From: UBA1412 sp964609795
GTDB taxonomy: Bacteria > Verrucomicrobiota > Verrucomicrobiia > Limisphaerales > UBA1412
Assembly (NCBI GenBank): GCA_964609795.1
Contig: CAZSTC010000054.1
Coordinates: forward strand, 1 to 13,160
Length of the DNA stretch: 13,160 nt
Direction of reading: 5' to 3'
How positions within the stretch are numbered: the first letter of the stretch is position 1; the number at the start of each line of letters is the position of its first letter. A model generated the notes under the pieces. It did no database searches. It was not told the DNA's origin and saw nothing but the letters and a program-made list of their open reading frames with translations. Below, piece by piece: positions 1 through 9,011 of the stretch. Position numbers and translations under genes: made by a program.

Positions 1-3000
1 TGATCGCTGGTATTGCAGATTTCCAGCCAGGCGTAATCGTCATAATTGCCGGCGCCCTCATCCTCAAAAATGGGCGAGTACATCAGCTCACTGACGCGAA
101 GCGCGGAGTAATCCTGGCGAACCAGATAATCGAATTGGCTCAGAGCGCTCCAGACTCCCTCCTGGTAGGTGCGCATGTTCAGGAGAGTACTCCGGTCGAT
201 CTCGATCTTCGTGGTAGAAGCTCCGCCTGGCGGTGTTTCTTCCACAGTTGTAGAAAGCTCCAGGTCAAAATATAAATCAGAGCTTTGAGCGTTGCACTGG
301 TGAACCTCTGCGGCGATCACGTTGATGCCTTTGCGCAGCCGTTGAGAGGAGAGCAAGTAGTCGAAATAGACAGCGTCGGTTGTGGCGTCGACCACCGATT
401 CGGCCAAGGTGGAGAAGTTGACCGAGCCATCGGCCATATTGCTGCGCAGGATTTCGACTCCGTTGAGATAAATCACGGCGCCATCATCCCGGTTGAGAGA
501 AAGCTTGAGCCCCGTAATTCCATCCAGAGAATCCAGGGTGAACTGGCGGCGGAAATAGGTGGTGTTAACATAAACACCTTCCCCGGTGACTCGGGTGGTA
601 ATGGTGCCGACATCGGAGCTGGAGCCAAAGCCCAGACGGCCCGGGCCTTCACCCCAATCCGAATCATTATAGGTAATGCTTCTCCAGTTAATAATGCCCT
701 GGCTCAGAGGCGTGGCACCTTTGTCGTAATATTTCCAGTTGGATTTTTTCCCGATCAGCGTTTGAGGTTCCGTCGGCGTGACAGGATCTTCGCCGGTGCC
801 GAAAACGAGAATCGCATTGGGGTTGATGCTCCCGTCAGCCAGTCTGGGGTCGCTCCCATCCAGGGTGTAATAGAAGGGGCTATCCGCATTTAAAGTGATT
901 TCCTGGCCCGGATCGCACATTCCCGAGACGAGCGTGGAGGTGGGCGCCGGGATATTGGGGAACCATCCCCGGTTCTTGAATTGCTGCAGGACAATGGCTG
1001 TTCTCTGCGGAAAATAGGTCTTGAGCATGTAGTTGTTTTCATTGATCCAATCCACGTCGCGAGTGCGAAGTCCTCCCATGGCGGAGCCCCAGCGGGCGCT
1101 CTCACCGATAACGGCCAGGTCGATTTCATCCATGCGGGATTGATAGCGCTCGATACATTTCTCCGGAGTCAGGATGCCCCCGTTGAAAAATTGCTCCTGA
1201 ACGATATCGCCAAAACGCAATCTATATTCTTCATTTTCACAGAGTGCCAGATGGAGCACCATCGGTTCAAACTGACCGTAATTGCCGGCATACCCCCCGC
1301 CGGCCGCGGTGTAGTCCATTGTGAGACCCCAGTCTCCCCGGTTGGCTGCCAGGCTGTGCTCGGCATCATGGCGGAACCATTTGAAACCATCGGGATTGAC
1401 CCGGTTATAGAGGGCAAAGAGATTGTTCGGGGCGTTGATAAAGAGTGAGCGAGGGTTATCGGGGTCGCCAACATAGTAAGCGTTGATCATGTACTTGATC
1501 AAGTTATCCTGGTCCAGAAGGACGGGATAATTGGTGTTGCGGCTGCCGTCGGGATTGAGGCCGCGTACACGGTAATAATTGGCCTCTTTGCCGGCGCCGT
1601 AGCCCAGCTGCGTGATATTGTAGAGGCTCTGCCAGGCGTCCATGTTACCGTCTCCGGCAACTGTCGCGCGGTTGCTGCTTGAATCAGTCTTGATGGTATC
1701 CCAGTCTTCAACTTCACCGCCCATATAGGTTACTGCGAAATCCGAATCCACCCGTTCCTGGGTCATGTAGAGGCCCCAGTAAAGGCCGTTGAGGAAAAGG
1801 TGATAGTAGCGGCTGCGTGAATAGATGGTGCCGGCATCGCGCTGCGTATCCCGAGAGAAGACTTCGCGCACGGCTGTGTAGGTGGAAGGTGCCTCACGGT
1901 GCCAGGAGTGGTTCTGCTCGGTGCGGAGGTCCACTTTATCAAATTCGCTGGCGCCCTCTTTGCCGAAGAGCGGGAATAGGAGCTTGCTCTCTCCGTATTT
2001 GCTACGGAAGAAGAGCCTGAAAGAATGTTTGGGGTTACCGCTGGTACGGCTGGCTGCCCCACGGATACGCAAACCCGCATTGATATGGAATTCTTCGCCG
2101 CCGGATGGATCAATCAGCTCGACCGAGGCCGGACGTTCCCAGCTGTCGCCAGAATTCCAGGGGTTCACATAAATTCCCATCTGCGGGTCAAAGAGGTTAT
2201 CCAGATCTGTCAGGATGGAGATAGTCTGGATATCTTTAAAGCCCTGTCGGATTCTATCGGCGTAGAGCGGTGAAGCGGTGACTCCCGGGTTCATTCCGTA
2301 GTGCATCACGTGGCTATTGACCTGACCTGAAGTAGGCCAATTTTCCGGCGGAGCCGAAGACTGAGTCAGGACATCTTCCAGGAAAATCCAGGAGCAGGAG
2401 TTGATCTCCGAGGGCAGGTGAGAGGGCTTGTATGAAAAGGCCCGCAGAACGGTTGTTTTATTAATCGTGATCGGAGCCGTGTAAGCATGGCCGGTTGTTT
2501 CGGTTGGCTCTGAGCCATCAAGCGTATAGCGGATTTGTGCATCGCTCTCGGTACAGCTCATCTCCAGAACAAAAGGCGCATCGCAATATCCTCTGGGTTG
2601 GCTGAATAGTACCGGTGCTGTGGCTCCCAGGAATCCTTTACCATTCGCGGCTCCGGGCGAGGGTGTTTTGAAATAGCGCAGATAGAGTTCAGAGTTATCC
2701 ACCAGAGTCAATAAAGGCTGGATTAAAAACTCGGGGTCTTGGACGGTGTGGTTCAGACCGATAATTTTGAGGATATTTTCACCCTCCTTAAGAAGTTGTG
2801 TATCCACCGAGAATTCATCCCATACGAGAACCTGTTCAATGGGTCTGCTCAGAGTTGCGGCCGCATTCCAGGGCAGAGTAGCGGGTTTGTTGGCTGATGC
2901 GATAAAGTCACCATTTAACATGGCGACAAAGCCGTCGGTGTAGCGAATTTTGAAAGTAAGAGTAGTGTCCGCTGCGGGTGCTTTATCCACCACAAAAGGA

Positions 3001-4220
3001 TATTCCAGATCAATGCGCGTGTTGACGTCTTTCATCGCAGCCTGCACATCGGTCTCGATAAAGGGTGCAATTGCGCCGGCGGTGGAGATGCCTCCCTGAG
3101 CTATGTCACCCACCATCCGGAAGTTGCTATTCCAGGCGTCGTAACTGCCTTCTGCGGCATAGAGTTCCACTCCGGCTCCGCCGCCGGATTCGTAGTAGAT
3201 CATCCTGGCGCTATAAACGCCCGGTTGACGGAAATTGAACGAGGCTAAAGTATCAGCCATGGCGCGAGAAGTGGGAAATTCGCAGACAAAATTGGCGCCG
3301 TTGCCCGTAATCCTGAGGTGGAAGCCGTCATCGCTCATGCTGCCAAAAGTCCACATCCCTGCTTTGGGAATGAAGATGTTGGCTTGGATCACCAGTACGA
3401 AATTGTTTTTGTCCACCGCGGTCGAAGCGTGGGTGGGAAAAGGATTATCGGGAGCATAGTGTCCCGGAGAAGAGCTATCGGCAAAGTTAATGGTCTCATA
3501 AACACCCATGACGGGATAGGTGGTATCGGTAAGCCAATAGGACTCATTTTTGATATAGGTTTCGGCCTCTGCAACGCTGTTGATGCTCTCCACATTCAAC
3601 GCCCAATAGGAGACCGTGAAACCGCCGCTGCCTTCGGTCTGGGTGAAGCCGACTCCGCCGCTGCCAGTGCCCGAGGAAGAAGTACCCGACTGTGAGGGTA
3701 CTTTCCATTGCAGAGGCGTTTCGGGATTTACGAACTCAAGAACGTTCTGGGAAACACCATATGAAATATCCGAATATTGGACCGGAAAATTTCCTGCGTA
3801 TTCGTGAAGAATCGTGCTCCCGTCCCGATCGACCAGGGCAAGGTATTCGCCATCTTTACTCAGGCTGAAATTGGCGTGAAGCTCTTTACCGGAAACCGGA
3901 GGTGTAAGTGTGCCGTCCGCAAAGACGATCAGGTAGCCTTGAGCGGCGATGTTGGTGGGGCTGGGAAATTGCCAACGGGTGAGGTTGCTGTCGCTGTCGG
4001 TGAGATAGCATCCACCGATATCGATCGAACCCTCACTGTCATTGAAGATTTCGATCCAGTCGGCCGCAATTCCGCCCGAGTCTTTTAAGCCCTCACTATT
4101 GGAAGCCACAAATTCGTTGATTCTCACGCCGGCTTCAAGTTTTGATGGGAAGCAGAAAGTCAACAGGAACGCCGCTCCCAAAACAGTTATAACCGCCGAT
4201 AAACAGAAATTTTTTTTCAT
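1..4220 (-). CDS. Giant secreted CotH-kinase/lamin-tail multidomain protein (3' end beyond left edge)
   Basis: The reading frame is open from the ATG at 4220 to position 1 with no stop, giving about 1406 residues with the C-terminus missing. An in-frame TAA eight codons upstream makes this the first possible ATG. Residues 1-30 form a signal peptide (Lys-rich start, hydrophobic core, likely cleavage after LEA). In order I see: a lamin-tail domain (31-157, RINEFVAS and DWIEIFN); a Gly/Ser linker (~177-204); a PA14-like region (~270-365, SMSDDGFHLRITG); a beta-sandwich (~405-490); a chitobiase-C-like module (~541-604, IRYTLDGSEPT); a CotH kinase domain (~660-1050); a second chitobiase-like module (~1097-1134, YYTLDGSDP); a second beta-sandwich (~1215-1325, NVIAAEVHQ); and the start of a second lamin-tail domain (~1370 on). 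CotH signatures include K731 in PKHSFRLFF, NGLYWGLYMTQER and D952 in RHDAEHSL. CotH proteins are secreted or surface protein kinases in known cases. The target here is unknown; a surface or adhesion role is inference. It stands apart from the efflux genes by 235 bp. Confidence 0.9.
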   Translation of the reverse strand, partial: MKKNFCLSAVITVLGAAFLLTFCFPSKLEAGVRINEFVASNSEGLKDSGGIAADWIEIFNDSEGSIDIGGCYLTDSDSNLTRWQFPSPTNIAAQGYLIVFADGTLTPPVSGKELHANFSLSKDGEYLALVDRDGSTILHEYAGNFPVQYSDISYGVSQNVLEFVNPETPLQWKVPSQSGTSSSGTGSGGVGFTQTEGSGGFTVSYWALNVESINSVAEAETYIKNESYWLTDTTYPVMGVYETINFADSSSPGHYAPDNPFPTHASTAVDKNNFVLVIQANIFIPKAGMWTFGSMSDDGFHLRITGNGANFVCEFPTSRAMADTLASFNFRQPGVYSARMIYYESGGGAGVELYAAEGSYDAWNSNFRMVGDIAQGGISTAGAIAPFIETDVQAAMKDVNTRIDLEYPFVVDKAPAADTTLTFKIRYTDGFVAMLNGDFIASANKPATLPWNAAATLSRPIEQVLVWDEFSVDTQLLKEGENILKIIGLNHTVQDPEFLIQPLLTLVDNSELYLRYFKTPSPGAANGKGFLGATAPVLFSQPRGYCDAPFVLEMSCTESDAQIRYTLDGSEPTETTGHAYTAPITINKTTVLRAFSYKPSHLPSEINSCSWIFLEDVLTQSSAPPENWPTSGQVNSHVMHYGMNPGVTASPLYADRIRQGFKDIQTISILTDLDNLFDPQMGIYVNPWNSGDSWERPASVELIDPSGGEEFHINAGLRIRGAASRTSGNPKHSFRLFFRSKYGESKLLFPLFGKEGASEFDKVDLRTEQNHSWHREAPSTYTAVREVFSRDTQRDAGTIYSRSRYYHLFLNGLYWGLYMTQERVDSDFAVTYMGGEVEDWDTIKTDSSSNRATVAGDGNMDAWQSLYNITQLGYGAGKEANYYRVRGLNPDGSRNTNYPVLLDQDNLIKYMINAYYVGDPDNPRSLFINAPNNLFALYNRVNPDGFKWFRHDAEHSLAANRGDWGLTMDYTAAGGGYAGNYGQFEPMVLHLALCENEEYRLRFGDIVQEQFFNGGILTPEKCIERYQSRMDEIDLAVIGESARWGSAMGGLRTRDVDWINENNYMLKTYFPQRTAIVLQQFKNRGWFPNIPAPTSTLVSGMCDPGQEITLNADSPFYYTLDGSDPRLADGSINPNAILVFGTGEDPVTPTEPQTLIGKKSNWKYYDKGATPLSQGIINWRSITYNDSDWGEGPGRLGFGSSSDVGTITTRVTGEGVYVNTTYFRRQFTLDSLDGITGLKLSLNRDDGAVIYLNGVEILRSNMADGSVNFSTLAESVVDATTDAVYFDYLLSSQRLRKGINVIAAEVHQCNAQSSDLYFDLELSTTVEETPPGGASTTKIEIDRSTLLNMRTYQEGVWSALSQFDYLVRQDYSALRVSELMYSPIFEDEGAGNYDDYAWLEICNTSD

Positions 4221-4266
4221 TTCAATCTGATCACTTTTCAATTAAAGCATCTTGCCGTACTAGCAG

Positions 4267-4295
4267 ACGATAGCAAGTATGAAGCAATTATTCAA
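4267..4295 (-). promoter_or_regulatory. Possible sigma70-like promoter of the CotH-family gene
   Basis: On the minus strand, TTGAAT (4295-4290) and TATCGT (4272-4267) are separated by exactly 17 bases, each matching four of six consensus positions. The predicted start of transcription is about 40 bases upstream of the ATG at 4220. The remainder of the 235-bp gap holds no ORF or strong terminator that I can see. The assignment is weak because both hexamers are degenerate. Confidence 0.3.
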
Positions 4296-4455
4296 CCAAC
4301 AAGAAGGGGAGAGGCAAACTATTTTTCTTTTTCATTGTGTTCCGGTTTCAATTGGATTTGCCGATAACACTCCCATGTCGGACTTCAACAGCACAATAAG
4401 CTCGACTGAAACGAGTTACAAGAAGCAGACGATAATGAATGGCAAAAATTAGCCT

Positions 4456-7400
4456 TTATTCATCGGTTGTATTTTTTGCGCGGGTATCTATCTCTTTGGT
4501 TTTGGCGGGGTTATCCGCTGCGGGAGGAGCAACCTTTTCTGCAATTTTCTGGATGATGGTATAGAGGGCCGGAATGAAGAAGATACCCAGAACGGTCGCC
4601 ATAGTCATACCGAAGAAAACAGTTGTTCCCAAAGATTGGCGGCTGGCGGCGCCTGCACCCGAGGCAAAGACCAACGGCAGGACGCCGAATAAAAAGGCGA
4701 AAGAGGTCATGAGAATCGGCCGAAAACGCAACCCGGCCGCCTCAATGGCTGCATCGACGATGGGCATTTTTCTATCGCGGCGCACTTTGGCATACTCCAC
4801 AATCAGGATCGCATTTTTAGCCGCCAGACCCAAAAGCATGATCAGTCCGATCTGGAAGTAAACATCGTTGGGCAAACCTCGCAGCAGAATTCCGAGGAAG
4901 GCACCGAAAACGCCTATCCCCAGCCCGAAAATCACGGCAAAGGGAACGGCCCAGCTTTCATATAGAGCAGCCAATACCAGGAAAACGAATACCAGGGCCA
5001 GGAGGAAAATCATGATTTGTTGAGCAGCAGTGGTCTGTTTCTGTTGGTAGGCAATGTTGGTCCATTGATAGCTGAAGCCATCAGGTAAACTCTCTTTGGC
5101 CACCTCCTCCATCGTATTAATCAGAACCCCGGAGCTGACTCCCGGCAGACCCCGTGCCTGTATTTCCGCAGTCCGGTACATGTTGAAATGCGTCAGGTTA
5201 TCGGCCCCATTGGTGGCGACAGTGGTGGCCAGGGTGCTCATGGGAACCATTTCCCCCAGATCGCTTTTCACGTAAATGTTATTGATATCCGATTCATTCA
5301 TTCGGAATTGAGGCTGAGCCTGCAGGTAGATCTGGAAGTTGCGGGCAAAGCGGGTGAATTGATTCACGTAAGCGCTTCCCAGATACACCTGCAATGCGGT
5401 GTAGAGGCGGTCTACGGGCACCTGCAGTTTTTTGAGTTTATCGCGGTCCAGGTTGACGAAGACTTGCGGCACCTGAGTGTTGTAGAAGGTGAAGGAGGAG
5501 CCAATCACGTCACTGCGTTCCTTGAGTTTTGCGGTGTAATCCCGCGTGACCGCTTCCAGGTCTTCCGGCGTTAAGCCCTTTCGATCCTGTAGTTCAAACT
5601 GAACTCCATCCACCGTTCCCATGCCTGAAATGGCCGGAGCTCCGCCGGCGGAGAAGATGGCATCCGGGATTTGGCTGATTTCTCTCGTTATTTTTGCGAT
5701 CAAATAGTCGACTTTTTGTTCGGGGCGGGTTCGATATTTCCAGTCCTTCAGCGTCACGATGACCGAGCCATAATAGGTTCCGTAGGATATCTGGAAAAGG
5801 TTTAGACCGTTAATAGTCGCCACACCTTCGACCTCCGGTAGAGAGACGAGGTAATCTTCCACCTTTTTCATATACTCCTCGGTTCGCTCCAGGCTGGAAC
5901 CCGGTGGCAATATCCCCACGCCAAAGATGACGCCCTGATCTTCGGAGGGAACAAAAGAAGTAGGGATAATCTGTGCCAGGTGCCCGGCGCCGAAGTAGAT
6001 GGCGCCCAGGAGAATCAGGCATATGAGTGTTCTGCGTATCAGGATGGAGGATAGATGCTGGTAGCCGTGGGTGACTTTCTCAAAGACACGATCAAACCAG
6101 CGGGAGAATATGGCCAGAGGGCTCTTGCTTCCCTCTTTGCGCGGACGCAAAAAGATTACGCACAGGGCAGGTGTCAGACTCAGAGCCACAAATGCGGAAA
6201 TAAGCACAGAGACGGCCAGAGTGATGGCGAACTGCTGATAGAGCATACCGGTGATGCCGCCCAGGAAAGCCACGGGAATGAAGACTGAGACCAGCACCAG
6301 GGCGACTCCGATCACGGCGTTGGAGACATCGTCCATGGCGTCCAGTGTCGCTTGCAGGGAGTTTTTACCCCTTGCCAAATGGTACTCCACGGCTTCAACT
6401 ACCACGATGGCGTCATCCACCACGATGCCGATAGCCAGCACCATGGCGAACATGGTCATCGTGTTGATGCCGAAGCCCAGCGGCACGAAGACGGCCAGAG
6501 TTCCCACAATGGCGATGGGCACGGCGATAATCGGGATAATCGTAGCCCGGAAATTACCCAGGAAGATGAATACGACGAAAAAGACCAGCACGAACGCCTC
6601 CAGGAGTGTATGCAGCGTCTCTTCAATGGAGGTGTCAATGAACTTGGTGCTGTCATAAAAGGTTGAGCTCTTGATGCCGGGCGGAAAATTGAGTTCCAGC
6701 TCTGCAAGCCGTTTTCTCACTCTTTCAGCGGTATCCAGACCATTGGCATCGGGCAGCTGATAGACGGCCATTAAAGCAGCCGGGGTCCGGTTGTATCGTC
6801 CGGTGGATTTATAGACGCGGCTTCCCAGTTCAACTTCCGCAATGTCTCTGGCGCGGAGCATCGAGCCGTCGCTCTGGGCGCGGATAATGACGTTGGCGAA
6901 TTCATCGGGCTCAACCAGTCGGCCTTTGAGTTTGACCGTCTTGGAAAACGGCGTGCCGGCTGTCGTGGGCGGGTACCCTACCTGGCCGCTGGCAGCCTCA
7001 CGGTTTTGCTCTGAGACGGCCGCGTAAAACTCGCTGGCATCCACCCCGAGTTGTGCCATTTTATTGGGGTTTAGCCAGTAGCGCATCGCGTAATCCTGAG
7101 AGGTGAAAAGTGAAACGCTTCCAACGCCCTCGACGCGCTGGAGCTCGGTGAGAATGCTCAGATAGGCGTAGTTATTGAGAAAGACCGAATCGTATTCCTT
7201 CTCGTCTTCCGCATAAAGAGCCGTAACCAAAAGGATGTTGGGAGATTGCTTGGTAACGGTAATACCCTGCTGGATGACTTCGTTGGGGAGAAAGGACTGC
7301 GCCTGAGAGACTCTGTTTTGGACATCCACCGCCGCGATATCCAGGTCCTTGCCCGTAGCGAAAACCACGTTCAGAATCATGACACCGTCATCCGTGTTGG

Positions 7401-7641
7401 AGGAATACATGTAGATCATTCCCTCGACGCCGTTCATCTGTTCTTCGATGGGGCGTGCCACCGTATCCTCAATGACGCGGGCATTGGCGCCCGGGTAAAC
7501 AGCCATGACCTGGACGGTGGGCGGGACGATATTGGGGAATTGCGCCACTGGCAAACGGCTCAGACTCACCAGACCTGCGATCAGGATCACGATGGAGAGC
7601 GCCATGGCGAAAACAGGGCGGAAGATGAAAAATTTTGCCAT
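4456..7641 (-). CDS. AcrB/MexB-like RND multidrug efflux transporter (HAE1 family)
   Basis: This encodes a 1061-residue inner-membrane proton/drug antiporter, close in length to E. coli AcrB (1049). Such pumps form trimers that take hydrophobic compounds from the periplasm or membrane and expel them through an adaptor and an outer-membrane channel. Visible hallmarks are the N-terminal helix starting MAKFFIFRPVFA, the porter segment PVAQFPNIVPPTVQV, the TM4 proton-relay pair D409-D410 in GIVVDDAIVVVE, the TM10 lysine K942 in GLAAKNAILIVEYA, and R974/T979 in LRFRPILMTS. All AcrB proton-relay residues are therefore present. Two six-helix bundles (~340-495 and ~870-1030, plus the N-terminal and ~540 helices) flank two large periplasmic loops, as in the family. 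It follows the adaptor gene by 79 bp on the same strand, so co-transcription is likely. A short inverted repeat abuts its start codon. The tail after residue 1035 is hydrophilic. The substrate cannot be told from the sequence. Confidence 0.97.
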   Translation of the reverse strand: MAKFFIFRPVFAMALSIVILIAGLVSLSRLPVAQFPNIVPPTVQVMAVYPGANARVIEDTVARPIEEQMNGVEGMIYMYSSNTDDGVMILNVVFATGKDLDIAAVDVQNRVSQAQSFLPNEVIQQGITVTKQSPNILLVTALYAEDEKEYDSVFLNNYAYLSILTELQRVEGVGSVSLFTSQDYAMRYWLNPNKMAQLGVDASEFYAAVSEQNREAASGQVGYPPTTAGTPFSKTVKLKGRLVEPDEFANVIIRAQSDGSMLRARDIAEVELGSRVYKSTGRYNRTPAALMAVYQLPDANGLDTAERVRKRLAELELNFPPGIKSSTFYDSTKFIDTSIEETLHTLLEAFVLVFFVVFIFLGNFRATIIPIIAVPIAIVGTLAVFVPLGFGINTMTMFAMVLAIGIVVDDAIVVVEAVEYHLARGKNSLQATLDAMDDVSNAVIGVALVLVSVFIPVAFLGGITGMLYQQFAITLAVSVLISAFVALSLTPALCVIFLRPRKEGSKSPLAIFSRWFDRVFEKVTHGYQHLSSILIRRTLICLILLGAIYFGAGHLAQIIPTSFVPSEDQGVIFGVGILPPGSSLERTEEYMKKVEDYLVSLPEVEGVATINGLNLFQISYGTYYGSVIVTLKDWKYRTRPEQKVDYLIAKITREISQIPDAIFSAGGAPAISGMGTVDGVQFELQDRKGLTPEDLEAVTRDYTAKLKERSDVIGSSFTFYNTQVPQVFVNLDRDKLKKLQVPVDRLYTALQVYLGSAYVNQFTRFARNFQIYLQAQPQFRMNESDINNIYVKSDLGEMVPMSTLATTVATNGADNLTHFNMYRTAEIQARGLPGVSSGVLINTMEEVAKESLPDGFSYQWTNIAYQQKQTTAAQQIMIFLLALVFVFLVLAALYESWAVPFAVIFGLGIGVFGAFLGILLRGLPNDVYFQIGLIMLLGLAAKNAILIVEYAKVRRDRKMPIVDAAIEAAGLRFRPILMTSFAFLFGVLPLVFASGAGAASRQSLGTTVFFGMTMATVLGIFFIPALYTIIQKIAEKVAPPAADNPAKTKEIDTRAKNTTDE

Positions 7642-7657
7642 AATCTAATTCAGATTA
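7641..7657. promoter_or_regulatory. Inverted repeat abutting the RND pump start codon
   Basis: TAATCT and AGATTA form a perfect 6-bp inverted repeat around a 5-base spacer, in the 79-bp gap between adaptor and pump genes. The outermost base is the first base of the pump ATG. It could be a small operator or a weak mRNA hairpin modulating pump translation. It is short and AT-rich, so it may be coincidental. Confidence 0.3.
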
Positions 7658-7720
7658 ATTGTTTGTGTGATGGACGGCAGTTGCAGCATAGAGCAAGATT
7701 GTCTCTCAGGCGGATTGCAC

Positions 7721-8944
7721 TCATTGAGCCGAATTAGCCTTTATTTTTTGAGAGAGGGCTGCACTTTCCTCTGCAGTCATGGGGGTGACCGTGATTCCGT
7801 TGCGGAGCTTCAAAAGCCCTTTGACGACCAACTTCTCTCCGGGGTTTAAGCCGCCTTCGACGATGGCCTGGTTATCATCCAAAAGAGCGATTTGGAGGGA
7901 GCGCATTTGCACCTTGTTCTCCTGGTCTACCACGTAGGCCATGGCCTTGCTTTGTAACTGCATAATGGCGGATTGAGGAATCACGAACGCATTGGTAAGG
8001 AGCCTGTAAGGAAGCCTGACTTGCGCGAATTGATTGGGTCTGAGGTAGCCGTTCGGATTCGGGAATTCGACTTTTACCTTCAAGGTGCCTGTGGTGGAAC
8101 TGAACTCGCGGTCCACGAAAATAATTCGACCCTTTTCCGGGTAAAGCGAGTTATCGGCCAGGATCAGCTCGGCCAGGAGCCAAGTGCCTGCCTCGGGAGT
8201 CTGTTTTTCAGCGAGATATTTTGCCGAAGTTTCAAAACCGCCATCCTTCGTGCTTTTCAGATATGCCTGCTCGCTCAAAGGGAAGGTTACCCAGATGGGG
8301 TCGATCACCCCCATTGAACCCAGTTGCGTGATGCCGGCGCTGACAAGGTTGCCCGGACGCACCTCGACTTCTCCCAGGAGCCCCTTGTAGGGAGCGTAAA
8401 TTTTAGTGAAGCCCAGGTTAATCTCCGCAGCCTGGAGTTTGGCTTTGGAGAGCTCTACCGCTGCCTCACTCTCTTTGGCCGAGGCGACATAGACGTCGTA
8501 TTGAGCTTTGGAAATCACCTCCTGAGCCATAAGTTCTTTATTGCGGACCAGGTCGGCCTCCGCTTTGGCGGCCTTGGCCTGATCGATCAGGAGCTGGGCT
8601 TGTGCTGCCTCACGTGCGGCCAGATAGGTGGAGGGGTCTATCTCAAAGAGGACGTCATTGGTCTCGACCATCAAGCCTTCCCGGTTCGGAGCGCTCTTCA
8701 GGTACCCGGAGACCTGCGCCTGAAAATTGACCGTGGCCGGGGACTCCAGATTTCCAGCGATTTTTGTATACGCCTGGTAATTCGTGTAGGAGAGGGTGAT
8801 GACTTCCACCGTTGGGGGTGGCTGCTGGGGCAGTGTGTCGCCGGATTTTTTATTGCAGCCGCTCAAGCAGGCACACAATAGCAAAACCGTACAGCTCAGC
8901 TTTAAGAAAAAATAGGATCGAGGCGTTACCAATTTCTTTTCCAT
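7721..8944 (-). CDS. RND efflux periplasmic adaptor (membrane-fusion protein), lipoprotein
   Basis: This is a 407-residue AcrA/MexA-type adaptor that links the inner-membrane RND pump to an outer-membrane channel across the periplasm. Residues 1-30 form a lipoprotein signal peptide ending in the lipobox LSGC, with C30 as the predicted lipidated cysteine, so it should be membrane-anchored. Next come the first barrel-sandwich half (~70-105, QAQVSGYLKS), an Ala/Lys/Glu-rich alpha-helical hairpin (~106-178), the second half (~180-213, IYAPYKGLLGEVEVRPGNLVSAG), a beta-barrel (~214-310) and the membrane-proximal domain (~318-390, VIPQSAIMQL). This is the usual family order and length. It is the first gene of the operon, with the pump gene 79 bp downstream and a good promoter about 40 bp upstream of the ATG. 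The upstream bases contain only a distant GGGA, so ribosome binding looks weak. Confidence 0.95.
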   Translation of the reverse strand: MEKKLVTPRSYFFLKLSCTVLLLCACLSGCNKKSGDTLPQQPPPTVEVITLSYTNYQAYTKIAGNLESPATVNFQAQVSGYLKSAPNREGLMVETNDVLFEIDPSTYLAAREAAQAQLLIDQAKAAKAEADLVRNKELMAQEVISKAQYDVYVASAKESEAAVELSKAKLQAAEINLGFTKIYAPYKGLLGEVEVRPGNLVSAGITQLGSMGVIDPIWVTFPLSEQAYLKSTKDGGFETSAKYLAEKQTPEAGTWLLAELILADNSLYPEKGRIIFVDREFSSTTGTLKVKVEFPNPNGYLRPNQFAQVRLPYRLLTNAFVIPQSAIMQLQSKAMAYVVDQENKVQMRSLQIALLDDNQAIVEGGLNPGEKLVVKGLLKLRNGITVTPMTAEESAALSQKIKANSAQ

Positions 8945-8982
8945 ATCAATGTTTTCCCGTCTTCTGTTCTAAAACTCTCGAA

Positions 8983-9011
8983 ATTCTAATGCGAGTAAGC
9001 GATATTTGCAA
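8983..9011 (-). promoter_or_regulatory. Sigma70-like promoter of the efflux operon
   Basis: On the minus strand, TTGCAA (9011-9006; 4/6 match) and TAGAAT (8988-8983; 5/6 match) are separated by exactly 17 bases. This places transcription start near 8976, about 30 bases before the adaptor ATG at 8944. It is the best promoter match in the window. I see no clear operator palindrome overlapping it. Confidence 0.5.

Noticed and set aside
285..893. Plus-strand ORF of 202 codons
   Set aside because: It lies antisense within the continuous minus-strand CotH-family frame, which reads recognisable domains throughout. The plus ORF has no family features.
981..1448. Plus-strand ORF of 155 codons
   Set aside because: It is antisense to the CotH domain and reflects codon bias of the true gene.
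1763..2113. Minus-strand ORF of 116 codons
   Set aside because: It is out of frame inside the CotH-family gene. The correct frame there encodes the PKHSFRLFF and VDLRTEQN segments.
4221..4455. Riboswitch or small protein gene upstream of the CotH-family gene
   Set aside because: I found no recognisable aptamer. The only start-like ATG there gives a very short frame with no Shine-Dalgarno, and CTCG/CGAG hairpins are four pairs only.
4574..4861. Plus-strand ORF of 95 codons
   Set aside because: It is antisense to the C-terminal transmembrane bundle of the RND pump; its composition follows from the pump codons.
8324..8881. Plus-strand ORF of 185 codons
   Set aside because: It is antisense to the adaptor gene, whose minus-strand frame shows all the membrane-fusion-protein domains.
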